64,000 bases of DNA, from the NCBI GenBank assembly GCA_006384855.1, contig VCJN01002700.1, positions 101,249 through 165,248 of the forward strand. Reading direction: 5' to 3'. Under the pieces are notes generated by a model that saw only the letters and a program-made list of their open reading frames with translations, searched no databases and had not been told where the DNA came from. The DNA is from Tetraselmis striata. Taxonomy: Eukaryota; Chlorophyta; Chlorodendrophyceae; Chlorodendrales; Chlorodendraceae. Positions 11,851-24,107 of this stretch are shown here, in pieces. Position 1 is the first letter of the stretch. Each line of letters opens with the position of its first letter. The translations under genes were made by a program, and so were the position numbers.

Positions 11851-12129
11851 TTTCATTGTGTTTCACGGCTAGCGCCTCACCGTTACTCCGTTTTCCCTAC
11901 ATTAACTTTCGCATTCCCTCGGAATCTCGCCTCCTGCCGAATTCGGCTTGCTGCCAAATACGATTGTGTAACAACATCCTGCGCATTCTTTTTGGTTTTA
12001 CGATGTCTAAAACTCCTTTATATTATTTAAATATGTTCTTTTATATCTAACTACAACTAGTCGCTAGATCAAGTCGCTAGCAGTAGCAATTGCCCGTACG
12101 TCAAGATTGAGAAATACGCGCCGGATGTC

Positions 12130-14480
12130 ATTTTTTTGCCCCCGTGACAAGATTGGCATCAGTGAAACCCTTGCAACGTCTATACGGCGGCCATTTAGGC
12201 AGCGATCCGGTTACGGAAAGTAGCCTTGGTAAGGCGATGCTTTGTTAAAGTCATCAAGCAAATAATGCCGAAGCATTCTGCAAAACTAATAATTGGAGGC
12301 CAATGACGGAATTTCCAACCATGTTGGATCACTACCGTTTAAAACATTGCCATCAAAATACCCGGCTCTGACAACGGAAGGTCTGCCTTGCCCGTTTTGG
12401 CGTCGGCCCATTCGAGTAATGCGACTTGGGGCAAGCCCAGCATCCCGCGGAGCAAAGCATTTCGGGAGTGCGATACATGTGCAACAAAAAGGCAATAATA
12501 TGAGAGAGGGCCTAACGCCATAACTGGAAAAAAATTCCTATTCCAGGTAAAATCCATGGCGCTGTGAAGGCGGGAGGGAGGGACCCCGCCACCCCAAAAA
12601 GCAGTGAAGTCCTCGGGTGTTGACGCAGTAACATGACTACAAATAAAACCCCCAAACTCCGGAACCAACAACCCCAAATTATGACGGTGATACCCCCCCC
12701 GCGGGCACTCCACCAACATATGTTCGATAGTCTACTCATATTCATTTCCGCCACATGCAGAGCAACGTTCAAGGAACCGCTCAGATATGGCATAAATCCG
12801 GGAAAATTGACGGGCAGTGGGCAATACTCAGGTGCGTAATTGTCTCACAATGTGCAGCCCGGGCACAACCCCTTCGGGGACACCCGTACCGTACTATGGC
12901 AACGGGTTTGACGCGGCATAAGACATTTGGGCATATATAGCCCAGGTGTAGTTAGTAGGTGCTAAAGGTGCCGACGATTCCTAACACGCCCACACCGATG
13001 CCTTTATGACCAGTTCAGTGGCATCGCGCACGGCTAGTGACCTCCACTCAAGCGGAAAGTGCGCCCCTCAGCTAGCTCCACGTTCGCCCTAGGTAATCGA
13101 TATAATCACCGCACAATCCATGACGTCCACGTGTTGGCGTGTCCGCGTCCACGTGTCCACGTGGCGCGCCCGACTTGGCTGATCTATTAAATGAATTATA
13201 CATATATTCAAGTCGGATGTATTAAGCAGCAACGCCCGAGCCCGTGCCGCAACGGCCGTAGCCTCTATGCGCGCAATATCCAATTCCCAACACATCATCG
13301 GTGCAGTGACCACCCTAGCGGAGCTTTTACCCATCCAATAAGGCATTGCCAACGCTGATTGAGTACGGTTTGTAAATTATTTGCGCCGCTAGTTCTATAC
13401 ATCCATATTCCCCGTACTTCACACCGCCCGTAAGTTCGAACCGGTCGTATACATGTTTCAACGACATACACACGCTCATCAATAGGAATTATGCCCCATG
13501 CACCGACTAATGCCGAATCGACCGCCTCAATGGCGCGCTTACCCTTCTTGCTATGGTCGTCTACAATGCGCCGCATGCAGAAATCCGAGTTAATGACCGT
13601 ATAGAAATACCTATTGTATATTCATTTACAACCGGCACCCCCCCCCCCCCCCCCCCCCCCCCCCAAGCTGCCATCGGGCAGCCTTTTCGCGTAACGCGGT
13701 TATTTCGCCGGAAAATCGACCTAATGCCAGCACCCCACACTTAAGTACCCCAACCCCCAAAATGGTCCTTGCCCATTGGGAAAACTGGGCAAACATGGCA
13801 TGCATGTTATCGCTCGAACATGCCTGTTATAACGAGCTTGTCAGACCATCGGCGTTGTCCGCGTATAAACGACCCAGCATCCGTAGTGGTTGCCTTGCCG
13901 CTAATGTTAAATAGGATGGGGGAAGCGGGGCACCCCTGTCGGAGGTCATGCTCTATGGGTATGGGGTATGACAGTGTTCCCGGGCCCACCTCTGGCCCAT
14001 ATAAGCCGCGCCGTACCATACTATCTATTCAAAATTTTAATTAAGGTAAAATATGACCCGCGCAACTCCCATGATCTAGTTTTAGGAATGAAAGCTCATG
14101 AGGTACAGTGTCATACGCATCCTATAGTCCATAACTCCCGCGTGCGTCGGTAGACTTCACGCTTGGCGACAATATCGAACAAGATGGCGACTTGCATGGG
14201 GCCCTCTTCCTTGACCCGCTTGCCAACGGCGGATTGTCCCTTTAGCCTGGCAGACGTCCTGCAAGCGTTGCGTAATGATAACCACTCATAAGGAGTTTCA
14301 TAGCGGCACCCATAATCGAAATGCCCCTATATAATCCTTAATTAATTGTCCATTAACACTGTCAAGTCACCGTATTTCGCACCGATGCTATGGCCGAGGT
14401 ACGCCACTGTTGGGGATATGATACTGCTCAGTGAATATCGCGTGAATTAAGGCCAGCAACACCTTGCCGAAATGGCCTTA
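12130..14480 (-). mobile_element. Degraded LINE with poly(A) tail (non-RLE family)
   Basis: On the minus strand, RT motif 5 reads LRQGCPASPILFNI (about 13900-13960). A downstream segment (13295-13576) contains VDDHSKKGKRAIEAVDSAL and RTSGANNLQTVLNQ. A C-terminal zinc-binding-like region reads CSACGGNEYE-stop-TIEHMLVECP (about 12700-12765). The element then ends in a conserved 3' region and an A-rich tail at about 12130-12140. Multiple frame breaks and stops make it a pseudo-element. Its 3' region recurs at 44698-44870, 54782-54854 and 62456-62535. Confidence 0.7.
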
Positions 14481-15345
14481 CGAGTAGATCCTTACAGGAT
14501 TTCGATCTGATGATGAGGTGTCTGTACCGACCAGTATATTGAGTCTCCCCCGGCCCCCGGCCTCTGGATATGGCGTGGCCGGTGGGGGTTCAGCACCGTG
14601 GGGCGTCCTCTGGCCCCTCCAGGGCCTTCTGCTAGGGTGTCTCCCGTGGGGGTCACTAGCCTCCCAGCATGTCTCGTAATTACTCTGTAATGCCCCGTAA
14701 TCGCGATTTTCCCACGGAACAGGCTTGTAATCGCTGTATGTACCGTGTAATCGCCACTTTTCTGCTAGGCTCGGTAGTCGCAAAGAAGTCCCCGGCGGCA
14801 TGCATTCCGTAATATTGCTACCTGTAGCATGTTGTCTATCCCCATAGTACATTGGGCCCACATCGCGCCTCGCGTGGTTACCCGTAATCTTTCGGACTTC
14901 CGTCATGCTGTACTTTAACACCTCACAATAGGCTCCGTGACGACTCGCAACGGCCAACGCCCAACGCATCGTAGGGTTCAAACCGATTTTTTACAAGTGC
15001 GGGCGGGCAGTTAACCATCGCAGCAGCGCCAGTGAGTAGCTCGTACCCGCCCCCACACGTTGCGAGCTGCCGGCGCCAAGTATTGGTGTGCCATGGGGCG
15101 TCGCAACTCCAAGCGCTGTATTCTTGAGGGGAAGGAGGGCTGGACGCCTGGCCACGGCTAACTGTAGGGTACCGGTATCGGCACATTAGTAGCCCTCGCC
15201 GCGGCCCGCATAACTGTATGCTTGCGCGACGCGCCGCGAACAGTCAGTTGGCCATCACCACCCAGCGCACGCCCGCCGCTCGTGGGGCGACCATACACGG
15301 TTCGGTCACTCAAGGCCCGGCACAACGTCTCGAGGACACTAAAGC
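14481..15345. other. Region upstream of the split LINE, no gene recognised
   Basis: An open minus-strand frame (14478-14981) is spanned by several short GTAAT-containing direct repeats (14670-14760) and has no recognisable motif. It may be the 5' part of either flanking LINE. Confidence 0.35.
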
Positions 15346-16722
15346 TTGCCGCCACGGTGGTTTTCGCCATCATCCAGGCGGAGCACGGCGCGGTCCCGGC
15401 GGGGGCGGCGGTGGTGGTGGGCGCAGTCGTCGATTCCCGGCGGGGGCGTTGACTGGAAGTTCCGGTGTTGCGATGGCGGCTGCGGACGCACCTACCGGCG
15501 GCCAGCCCCCCTGTGCACGCACGTGAACCACGGGATGGAGTCCGACGACCCGGAGGTATCTGCCATGCACCTCGCCTACGCTGCGACTTTCGACCCCTCT
15601 GTGTATCTGCGGTGCGTCCCACGAGACGACTGCCCGCGCTCGGGCCACCACGTGTTCCATGGCGCGCGAGCGGCGGCCCGTGCCGCTATCTGCGAGTTCT
15701 GCAGCCCCCCTCCTCCCACGGGTCCGCCCCCCGGTGTGGCTCTCCCGGCGTCGGCAGCTGGCGTGCGGGCGCTGGAGCGCAAGCACGCGCCGGCTGCTGC
15801 CTCAGCCGCCCAAGATGCCGCTCTCGCGGCCACCGCTCGGTGGTGCGCTACCAGCGACGTCTACCGCAAGATGCCCCGTACGCCGCGCTGCGGGGAACGG
15901 ATGTCGGCGTCTGTCCCGCAGCTCGGCATGTCCTCTTCCCCCTGCTAGACCGTACGCTGGCCTATGTTGACCGCTTCCCTCCTACCGACGACCGGTCGTA
16001 CGGGGCCGAAGGCGCTGTCTGCGTGGTTGCGGGGCTACTACTGTGACCCTACCCATCCCGCAGCCCCGCAGTTGTGCGGAAATTGGCGGAGCGGCGAGTG
16101 CGGCTGTGGGAGGCAGGGGATGCTGTGCGCGCCGGCTTCTCGGTGGGCGGGATGCAGCAATTGTGGCGCGAATGGCGGGATGGCTGCGAGTTACATAATT
16201 ACCAAATGGAGGCGGGTGAGCTGCCGACGACCACATCTCGGAGTGCTCGCCGACGGAAGCGCCGGCGATCTGCGAGGGCGCGGGCGGCTTCTGCTGAGGC
16301 TGCGGAAGGGGGCGCCAATGCTGCGGCGTATGGGGTGCCGCCGGCGGTGGTGGATGCTCACCGCCGGGCGGCGAAACTCACCGCTGTGCAGAAGCTACGC
16401 CGCGCTCGCCGGGCGTTGGACACTGCCGACCTCGGCATGGTGTCTAACGCCGCTGCGGCGCTCATTGCCCTCGATGCCCTCCATCCGCCTCATGCTGCCA
16501 CCGGCCCGGAGTACTCTCCCCTCGAAGAACCGCCGGACCTGCAACGGGCGCCGCCGTCTTGGGGCGACAATGCGGATGAGGTTAGGCGGTGGGGGAAGGA
16601 CCAGCGGCGGTTTTTGCGTCGTGCACCCCGCCTTTCCGCATGGCATGTGGACTGGTGGCGTTGGGAGCACATCTAGACACGTTGGGACCTGTCTAGACAT
16701 ACCTTCACGGTGCCACTCGCGT
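15346..16722 (+). pseudogene. N-terminal part of the split LINE ORF
   Basis: Near 15455-15535 the frame reads FRCCDGGCGRTYRRP then THVNHG, a C2H2 zinc-finger-like pattern. A second Cys/His stretch (CPRSGHHVFHG) follows. After frame changes, an Arg-rich region (SARRRKRRRSARARA) and the peptide APRLSAWHVDWWRWEHI end at a stop at 16674-16676. N-terminal zinc fingers before RT are typical of R2-like, RLE-type LINEs. The frame breaks and the insertion at 16722 make it a pseudogene fragment. Confidence 0.55.
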
Positions 16723-16744
16723 CACTGTGAGATTCAGATGTGAC
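16723..16744 (+). repeat. Left terminal inverted repeat of the CACTA element
   Basis: 22 nt, starts CACTGTGAG, and is the exact reverse complement of 29384-29405. Confidence 0.85.
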
Positions 16745-17398
16745 ACATATACGGGTGACGAAGCACTACCGTACCGGTACCACTATTATCCGTCAAAGCT
16801 GCTGCTGGTGGCGGCATGTCCATCCAGTTACGTGCGAGTACATCCGGCGTTATTGCCGGCGGGCGATAAATCCTTTTTGTAATCATTGTGGTAGTCGTAC
16901 ATGACGTGTGATGTGTTACATGGCACTGAAGTATAAGGTGCGAGGTTGTCCGTGTAGTACCGGGTAGTACGCGATATATTTATTAAGCCGGTACCGGGTA
17001 TCTAGTACGAACCCGGGCGCGATGACGAGTCGTCCTGTGGATAACTACATCTATTAGTACATGGGAGCGCAAATCGCAGCCGTACTATTCGGCTAGGGGC
17101 CTGCCCGCCGTCCGATCAAAGGTCATCAGACGGGCGGTTTGGCTGCCATGTTTTGCCAAAGAGTTCTCACGTTACCTAAATATTCGCGAGGGGGAGGGCG
17201 GGGGCAGGCAGCGGTTTGCCGAAGAATGTTTGAATTACAATATTAGCGACAGCTGCCATCGGGGAATGTGGCCCGGGGGGGGGGGGGGGGGGGGGGGGGG
17301 GAGGGGGGAGGCAGTCGGGCGTGGTCCCCCCGCCGCCCCGCCCCCCCCCCCCCCCGCCGCCCGCCGCTCCCGCCGGGGGAGTGAGGGGAGGGGGGTAA
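16745..17398. other. Left subterminal region of the CACTA element
   Basis: No gene. It contains several TACCGG/CCGGTA motifs and a G25-class homopolymer near 17277. Subterminal short repeats are expected in CACTA elements as transposase-binding sites, but I could not define a clean motif. Confidence 0.35.
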
Positions 17399-17409
17399 GG
17401 GGGCGGGGG

Positions 17410-18139
17410 CTACTGCTTGTTCTTGTTCTTGCGTGCCCGGGGGACCCTCCGCTTCGACGATCTCGCTGCCTCCGCCTCCGCCTCCGACTCCGCCTGCGCC
17501 TCCGACTCCGCCTCCGACTCCGCGACCGTCAGTTTCTTACCTCGGCGCTTCTTCACTGGCCTCTTCCGCTTCTTGTCATCCGTCAGTGTCTTCACCACCC
17601 CGGGAGGTTGTGCCGTCGACGACGCCGCCATGAGCTTCCTTACCTTGGCGTCGGGACGCCCCCTGTGCCCAGACGCCCACAACAAGCCACAATCGTTTCG
17701 CCTTTAAGCGGCTGAGGATGCGGCCTCCTCGGCCACCACGAGTTGCGCCGCTGGCACTGTGGAAGCCTTGGCGTTGAGGTGGGCCTTACGGCGCTCCCGG
17801 ACGAACATGCGCGCGGCACAAGTTAGCCACGAGTGGGTGCGTGCTAATGTGGAGGATGGAGTGTTTTGTTGCGCGCCCACCTTGTCACGCGTTTCCTCAT
17901 GTCTTTCTCGTCCTCCTCGATGCCGGCGGCGCGGACACGCGAGACAACAAGGCTCGCCGCCCACTTTCGCCCGGGGGGGCGAGGTCTGCCATGGCGCTGT
18001 GAGCGGTGAAGGGGGGCCGGGGGTGGGGGGGGGGGGCGGCCGAGGTGGAGAAACTAACACCCAGTCGACGGCCGCCTTCCGCGGCAGTCAACGACACATC
18101 GGAGGCGAGGAGCAGCGCGCCACTACTATTTATATGCAC
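17410..18139 (-). CDS. Possible CACTA accessory gene, copy A
   Basis: Minus-strand frames start MHINSSGALLLASD at 18139 and later read ARMFVRERRKAHLNAKAST. After a stop or unrecognised intron near 17704 they continue in a basic/acidic C-terminus (KKRKRPVKKRRGKKL followed by SEAE repeats) ending at 17410. The basic tail suggests a nuclear protein. A Pro/Gly break lies at the G-tract near 18030. Because it is copied intact with the duplication, conservation does not prove function. No family was recognised. Confidence 0.25.
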
Positions 18140-18820
18140 GTATTGTCAAGAGCTAGTCGGTGCGGCATTGTGTCGGTGTAATTTCGCAATGTTTATTGTT
18201 GAAGTAGCACGGCGTAATGAATACGGCGAGTGAATCCGGGATAATATGTGCGGTAGGGCGCGCGTATAGGTGCGCGACGAATGTGCGCGCGCAGCGTTGT
18301 GCGGTGGTGTGCGGCGGTGTGCACCGATGTTAATATAGTGTGAATATTATATCGGCCGTAGACGATCGGGTCTGGCAGCACCGCCCGTGCTTGTAAATAA
18401 GCGACAATGGATCACGTCATGCTCCGTCCGGTTGTACTCCTACACTTCCTCCACTTTGGCGGGTGGGGGGGGGGGGGGGGGGGGGGCGGGGGGGTCCTGT
18501 CCTTATTACTTGCATCGGTGGACGTGCTGGATATGGAGGTCACCGGGCACATCGCGTGGTTTCGGAGCAGTTCATTCGCGCCTCGCTCCTCGTCTTGTTT
18601 GCAATCGTCACCCTATCTAATCCAATGCAGGGTGAGTAGCGGGACACTGTGCCCCCCCCCCCCCTACCGGTTTATGTAAACAAATATCTAGCCGTGCATG
18701 CGCCGCAATCGGTACCCAATGAGCGGGGTATGTGACAGTGGTTTCGGAGCAGTGCAAGCATTCCGTGCGTGTGCACAAGCACGTACGACTGGGAATGAGG
18801 CGAGGGTTGCGGATGGAGTG

Positions 18821-20418
18821 CATTGGCGGTGCATAGAATAGCGTGTTCCTGGGGTTTTGGCTGCATCAGACGCCGTATTCCCATCCATCCGGCACGGAAT
18901 GTCCGGTTTTCACACATTTGTGTGTTAATATAGTGTGAATATTACGCGTCTTTTACGCCGGGTGGATGGGCATCCGGCGTCCGATGCACCCCAATTATTT
19001 GCAGCACGCTAGTCTGTGCACCGCCAGTGCACTCCGCAAGCCTCGCCTCCATCCGCGTCGGAACCGGTAGTAAGTGTTGTTGTGTGCGCACATCGTGACA
19101 ACATTACACGGTGGCAATTGCAATTAGCGTTGGATAATGTGAAGGCGTTTTCGAAATCGACAGAGAATGAGGCGGTGCTGGCGGAGTGCATTGGCGGTGC
19201 ATAGAATAGCGTGTTGCTGGGGTTTTGGCTGCATCGGACGCCGTATTCCCACCCATCCGGCACGGAATGTCCGGTTTTCACACATTTGCGTGTGAATATA
19301 TATGGTGTGAATATTACGTACGCGTCTTTTACGCCGGGTGGATGGGCATCCGGCGTCCGATGCACCCCAATTATTTGCAGCACGCTAGTCTGTGCACCGC
19401 CAGTGCACTCCGCAAGCCTCGCCTCCATCCGCGTCGGAACCGGTAGTAAGTGTTGTGTGCGCACATCGTGACAACATTACACGGTGGCAATTTGCAATTA
19501 GCGTTGGATAATGTGAAGGCGTTTTCGAAATCGACAGAGAATGAGGCGGTGCTGGCGGAGTGCATTGGCGGTGCATAGAATAGCGTGTTGCTGGGGTTTT
19601 GGCTGCATCGGACGCCGTATTCCCACCCATCCGGCACGGAATGTCCGGTTTTCACACATTTGCGTGTGAATATATATGGTGTGAATATTACGTACGCGTC
19701 TTTTACGCCGGGTGGATGGGCATCCGGCGTCCGATGCACCCCAATTATTTGCAGCACGCTAGTCTGTGCACCGCCAGTGCACTCCGCAAGCCTCGCCTCC
19801 ATCCGCGTCGGAACCGGTAGTAAGTGTTGTTGTGTGCGCACATCGTGACAACATTACACGGTGGCAATTGCAATTAGCGTTGGATAATGTGAAGGCGTTT
19901 TCGAAATCGACAGAGAATGAGGCGGTGCTGGCGGAGTGCATTGGCGGTGCATAGAATAGCGTGTTGCTGGGGTTTTGGCTGCATCGGACGCCGTATTCCC
20001 ACCCATCCGGCACGGAATGTCCGGTTTTCACACATTTGCGTGTGAATATATATGGTGTGAATATTACGTACGCGTCTTTTACGCCGGGTGGATGGGCATC
20101 CGGCGTCCGATGCACCCCAATTATTTGCAGCACGCTACTCTACGCACCCCCAACGCACTCCGCAAGCCCCGCCTCCATCCGCGTCGGAACCGATAGTAAG
20201 TGTTGTTTTGTGCGCACATCGTGACAACATTACACGGTGGCAATTGCAATTAGCGTTGGATAATGTGAAGGCGTTTTCGAAATCGACAGAGAATGAGGCG
20301 GTGCTGGCGGAGTGCGTTGGCGGTGCATAGAATAGCGTGTTGCTGGGGTTTTGGCTGCATCGGACGCCGTATTCCCACCCATCCGGCACGGAATGTCCGG
20401 TTTTCACACATTTGCGTG
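18821..20418 (+). repeat. ~375-bp tandem foldback array, copy A
   Basis: Unit starts (GTGCATTGGCGGTGCATAGA or close) lie at 18821, 19189, 19563, 19939 and 20315, so periods are 368, 374, 376 and 376. Within each unit, GAGGCGGTGCTGGCGGAGTG to GTGTGAATATA is matched in reverse complement by the following ~125 nt (for example GCATCGGACGCCG against CGGCGTCCGATGC), so each unit folds into a long hairpin. The fifth unit is split by the Helitron-like insert at 20419, and its right half resumes at 21346. Confidence 0.85.
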
Positions 20419-21345
20419 TTCCCCTACCTCTTGGGTTGAGCGGAGGAAAAGGAGAGCCGCGTCCGAAATCGCCTGTAATACGAGAGAATCAATACCGGTT
20501 ACAATACGGTTTTATCACGGATTTTTAGGCGTCCGTCCTCCGTCCTCCGTCCGTCCTCCAGTGCTGCGTCTTCGCGTATGAACCGTCATACGTTCGATCT
20601 GTGCTCGTTTGATTTCTAGGCACACCTCCGACGACGGTAAGATTCTGAATGGATGCGCGTGTATTCTAGCCCAGGCACGTCATGTATTCGTCTAAAACGC
20701 CAAAATAACGCGGCACCGCAGCGCGTTTTAATTGCTGAATCAGCAAGCGAGGCTATTCAGCGACTATTCCTTACCTATACGGTAGTCCAAGTATGGTGCT
20801 GTAAAAAGGGGTCGCCGCGGTGCGGGGGCAGTCCGCCGACCCGGGGCCCGGCGTCCGTCGACGGACGGGCGACGGTCGAGCGACGGCGTCCGGCGTCCGG
20901 TGCCGGTACAGGCGGCGGGCGTGGCGATTCGCGCCGTGCCCGCCCCGTAGACCTGACGACCGGCCCGACCTGCGCGGCCTCGTGCGGGATGCGGGCCGCC
21001 TCTAGGCGGCTTGTACTGTATTGCTGATCTTGCAGTGCTGTTTTTAATTTTTCTTTAGCGGTGGGTTGGGTACCGGCCTTTTTGTAATGCACACCAGTAG
21101 TCAGCGGCCCGCTTTTACGCGGCTTGCAGATTTAATCTGTTTTACAAAATAATATGTCTCTTTTGAAAAATAAATTACTGACAAATCTAACGCTAAAAGC
21201 ATTATTACCCGGAAACAACAGTATTACAAGATCAACACTACTGTACAAGCCGGCTAAAAGCGGCCCGCATCCCGCACGGCCGCACCACGCTCAACCCAAG
21301 AGGTAGGGGCACCTCCACAGATCCCCGGCGCGAAGCGCCGCTTAG
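20419..21345 (+). mobile_element. Helitron2-like non-autonomous element, copy 2
   Basis: ~925 bp. It starts TTCCCCTACCTC, then GGTTGAGC. Near the end, the inverted GCTCAACCC...GGTAGGGG block is followed by ~35 bases with the hairpin CGGCGC-GAA-GCGCCG and CTTAGT. The neighbouring array units read GCGTGTGAATAT without a break, so the insertion added no target duplication longer than about 1-2 nt, as for rolling-circle elements. Collinear with copy 1 (6233-8615) except for the LINE there. No protein is encoded. Confidence 0.75.
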
Positions 21346-21641
21346 TGAATATATATGGTGTGAATATTACGTACGCGTCTTTTACGCTGGGTGGATGGCA
21401 TCCGGCGTCCAATGCACCCCGAATCTCACCAACACGCTACTCTACGCACCCCCAACGCACTCCGCCAGCCCCGCCTCTTTCCGCGCAGGTCCTATGTTCC
21501 ATTGTATGTATATACATACGTACATGTACTGCTCCGAAACCAGCCCAAACTTAATGAGTGCACAAGTGTAAATGGGGGGGGGGGGGGGGGGGGGGGATGT
21601 GGCGGCGGGGCATCCACTCACACATACCCCGGCGATGCATG

Positions 21642-22448
21642 ACATATATTACATGCCGTGGCGGGTCGGCGGGCCGACCCGGCGGGGGGTGGGGGGGGGG
21701 GGGGGGGGGGGGGGGAGGGGTGGGTCTATTCAACTACACGTGCGACAGTGTCGTTTCGTGGAGCAGTAAATGTTCCCGGCCTCATTTATACCGCCCCCTA
21801 CCTGCGTTGCATGGTCCACCCCTACGAATTACTTAGCACAAACCGCCATTACTTAATAGGAACCTAGCACAGCCAGGCTTATATGCCCGCTTTGCCGATC
21901 AACTTCTACGCACTTTCCGTCCCTCAACCGCCGGACATGGGGGTTAAGCCGCCAACCTCGGCAGTTGCTTAGCCAGACTTGGCATCCCGTACCGTGTCCA
22001 TGGCTTCGCAGCTCTGCCGCCGGCACACGCCGAGTCCGGCGCATGCTGCCGCGGGGTTGCGCACGCATGCACGCACGATAATACGCCGCCGACGCCGCCA
22101 CGCTTACTTCCACCACCTTCGCCAGCCGCAGCTTCGCACGCCGTTCCGCCGACATACGAAACGCACGAATCCCCCCCCCCCCCCCCCGTCCCCGCGTCAT
22201 GTATAATATATTCGAGGCGACTATGCGGGGCGCAGCACACGCCGCGGCGTGGGTCGGCGGAGCGGCATGCGGCGGGAGCCCTAATGGCCGGGCAGTATCC
22301 ACACCCACACAGGCACCGCCGCTCACCTCCGACGCGGATGAACCGCCTCCCAAAGGAAACATGCCGGTTGGTGGTAAGCCCAGCAGGCGTGGGGTGCCGG
22401 CGCCGGTACTAGTGCGACGGAGCTGTCGAGTCAGGAACCGCACCGCAT
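21642..22448. other. GC-rich duplicated segment, no firm gene
   Basis: It contains G-tracts near 21690-21715 and a C-tract at 22170. Frames on both strands are open because of base composition. The plus-strand frame 22199-22489 may be an upstream exon of the gene at 26048-26689 (copy A version), but no splice evidence is clear. Confidence 0.3.
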
Positions 22449-22685
22449 GTGGAGCAACACATGGCGGTGCCGGCCCCACCTATGCCTAGGGCCACCTCCT
22501 CACAACACCCCGCCACGACGGCGTCGGCCACCGCCGACGGCGCCGTTGCGGGGGGGGACGCCCTGCCAGGCGACGATGATGCGCCTGATGCGCCGCGTCA
22601 GGAGGCGGAGGAGGCCGTGGTCGAGGCGACTGATCGGGCTGAGGGGGTTGTTGAGGCGAGCGAGGCTGCGCTCGCGCCACGTTGA
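22449..22685 (+). pseudogene. Truncated copy of the 26048-26689 gene
   Basis: Identical in frame to the first part of the copy B gene (start MEQHMAVPAPPMP) up to SEAALAP at 22680. Copy B of the duplication then begins and the frame stops at once. It lacks the Cys-rich region. Confidence 0.6.
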
Positions 22686-22698
22686 CCGGGGGCGGGGG

Positions 22699-23433
22699 CT
22701 ACTGCTTGTTCTTGTTCTTGCGTGCCCGGGGGACCCTCCGCTTCGACGATCTCGCTGCCTCCGCCTCCGCCTCCGACTCCGCCTGCGCCTCCGACTCCGC
22801 CTCCGACTCCGCGACTGTCAGTTTCTTACCTCGGCGCTTCTTCACTGGCCTCTTCCGCTTCTTGTCATCCGTCAGTGTCTTCACCACCCCGGGAGGTTGT
22901 GCCGTCGACGACGCCGCCATGAGCTTCCTTACCTTGGCGTCGGGACGCCCCCTGTGCCCAGACGCCCACAACAAGCCACAATCGTTTCGCCTTTAAGCGG
23001 CTGAGGATGCGGCCTCCTCGGCCACCACGAGTTGCGCCGCTGGCACTGTGGAAGCCTTGGCGTTGAGGTGGGCCTTACGGCGCTCCCGGACGAACATGCG
23101 CGCGGCACAAGTTAGCCACGAGTGGGTGCGTGCTAATGTGGAGGATGGAGTGTTTTGTTGCGCGCCCACCTTGTCACGCGTTTCCTCATGTCTTTCTCGT
23201 CCTCCTCGATGCCGGCGGCGCGGACACGCGAGACAACAAGGCTCGCCGCCCACTTTCGCCCGGGGGGGCGAGGTCTGCCATGGCGCTGTGAGCGGTGAAG
23301 GGGGGCCGGGGGTGGGGGGGGGGGGGGGGGCGGCCGAGGTGGAGAAACTAACACCCAGTCGACGGCCGCCTTCCGCGGCAGTCAACGACACATCGGAGGC
23401 GAGGAGCAGCGCGCCACTACTATTTATATGCAC
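22699..23433 (-). CDS. Possible CACTA accessory gene, copy B
   Basis: Duplicate of the frame at 17410-18139. Here the first part is open for 146 aa (23433-22993), including CCLACPRRRHRGG, because the G-tract length differs by a few bases and keeps the frame. The basic, SEAE-rich tail is the separate frame 22974-22699. Whether an intron joins the two parts is unknown. Confidence 0.25.
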
Positions 23434-24107
23434 GTATTGTCAAGAGCTAGTCGGTGCGGCATTGTGTCGGTGTAATTTCGCAATGTTTATTGTTGAAGTA
23501 GCACGGCGTAATGAATACGGCGAGTGAATCCGGGATAATATGTGCGGTAGGGCGCGCGTATAGGTGCGCGACGAATGTGCGCGCGCAGCGTTGTGCGGTG
23601 GTGTGCGGCGGTGTGCACCGATGTTAATATAGTGTGAATATTATATCGGCCGTAGACGATCGGGTCTGGCGGCACCGCCCGTGCTTGTAAATAAGCGACA
23701 ATGGATCACGTCATGCTCCGTCCGGTTGTACTCCTACACTTCCTCCACTTTGGCGGGTGGGGGGGGAGGGGCGGGGGGGTCCTGTCCTTATTACTTGCAT
23801 CGGTGGACGTGCTGGATATGGAGGTCACCGGGCACATCGCGTGGTTTCGGAGCAGTTCATTCGCGCCTCGCTCCTCGTCTTGTTTGCAATCGTCACCCTA
23901 TCTAATCCAATGCAGGGTGAGTAGCGGGACACTGTGCCCCCCCCCCCCCCCTACCGGTTTATGTAAACAAATATCTAGCCGTGCATGCGCCGCAATCGGT
24001 ACCCAATGAGCGGGGTATGTGACAGTGGTTTCGGAGCAGTGCAAGCATTCCGTGCGTGTGCACAAGCACGTACGACTGGGAATGAGGCGAGGGTTGCGGA
24101 TGGAGTG

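Larger units (their letters stand above)
17399..22680 (+). repeat. Large tandem duplication, copy A
   Basis: It starts at the GGGCGGGGGCTACTG block, and the same block starts copy B at 22688 (offset 5289). It contains a minus-strand frame, a G-tract, a ~375-bp foldback array, a Helitron-like insertion absent from copy B, and the first part of the 26048-26689 coding region, which is cut at 22680. Copies are almost identical by eye outside homopolymers and array length. Confidence 0.85.

Noticed and set aside
13553-13744. Poly-Pro coding exon at the C27 tract
   Set aside because: Product of a homopolymer inside a degraded minus-strand LINE.
15346-16676. Stand-alone host zinc-finger gene
   Set aside because: The frame stops just before the CACTA insertion, and the reading resumes into an RT at 29406, so it is the 5' part of a LINE.
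18821-20418. CRISPR array or centromeric satellite
   Set aside because: Units are ~375 bp, contiguous without unique spacers, and lie inside a transposon. The array is far too short for a centromere.
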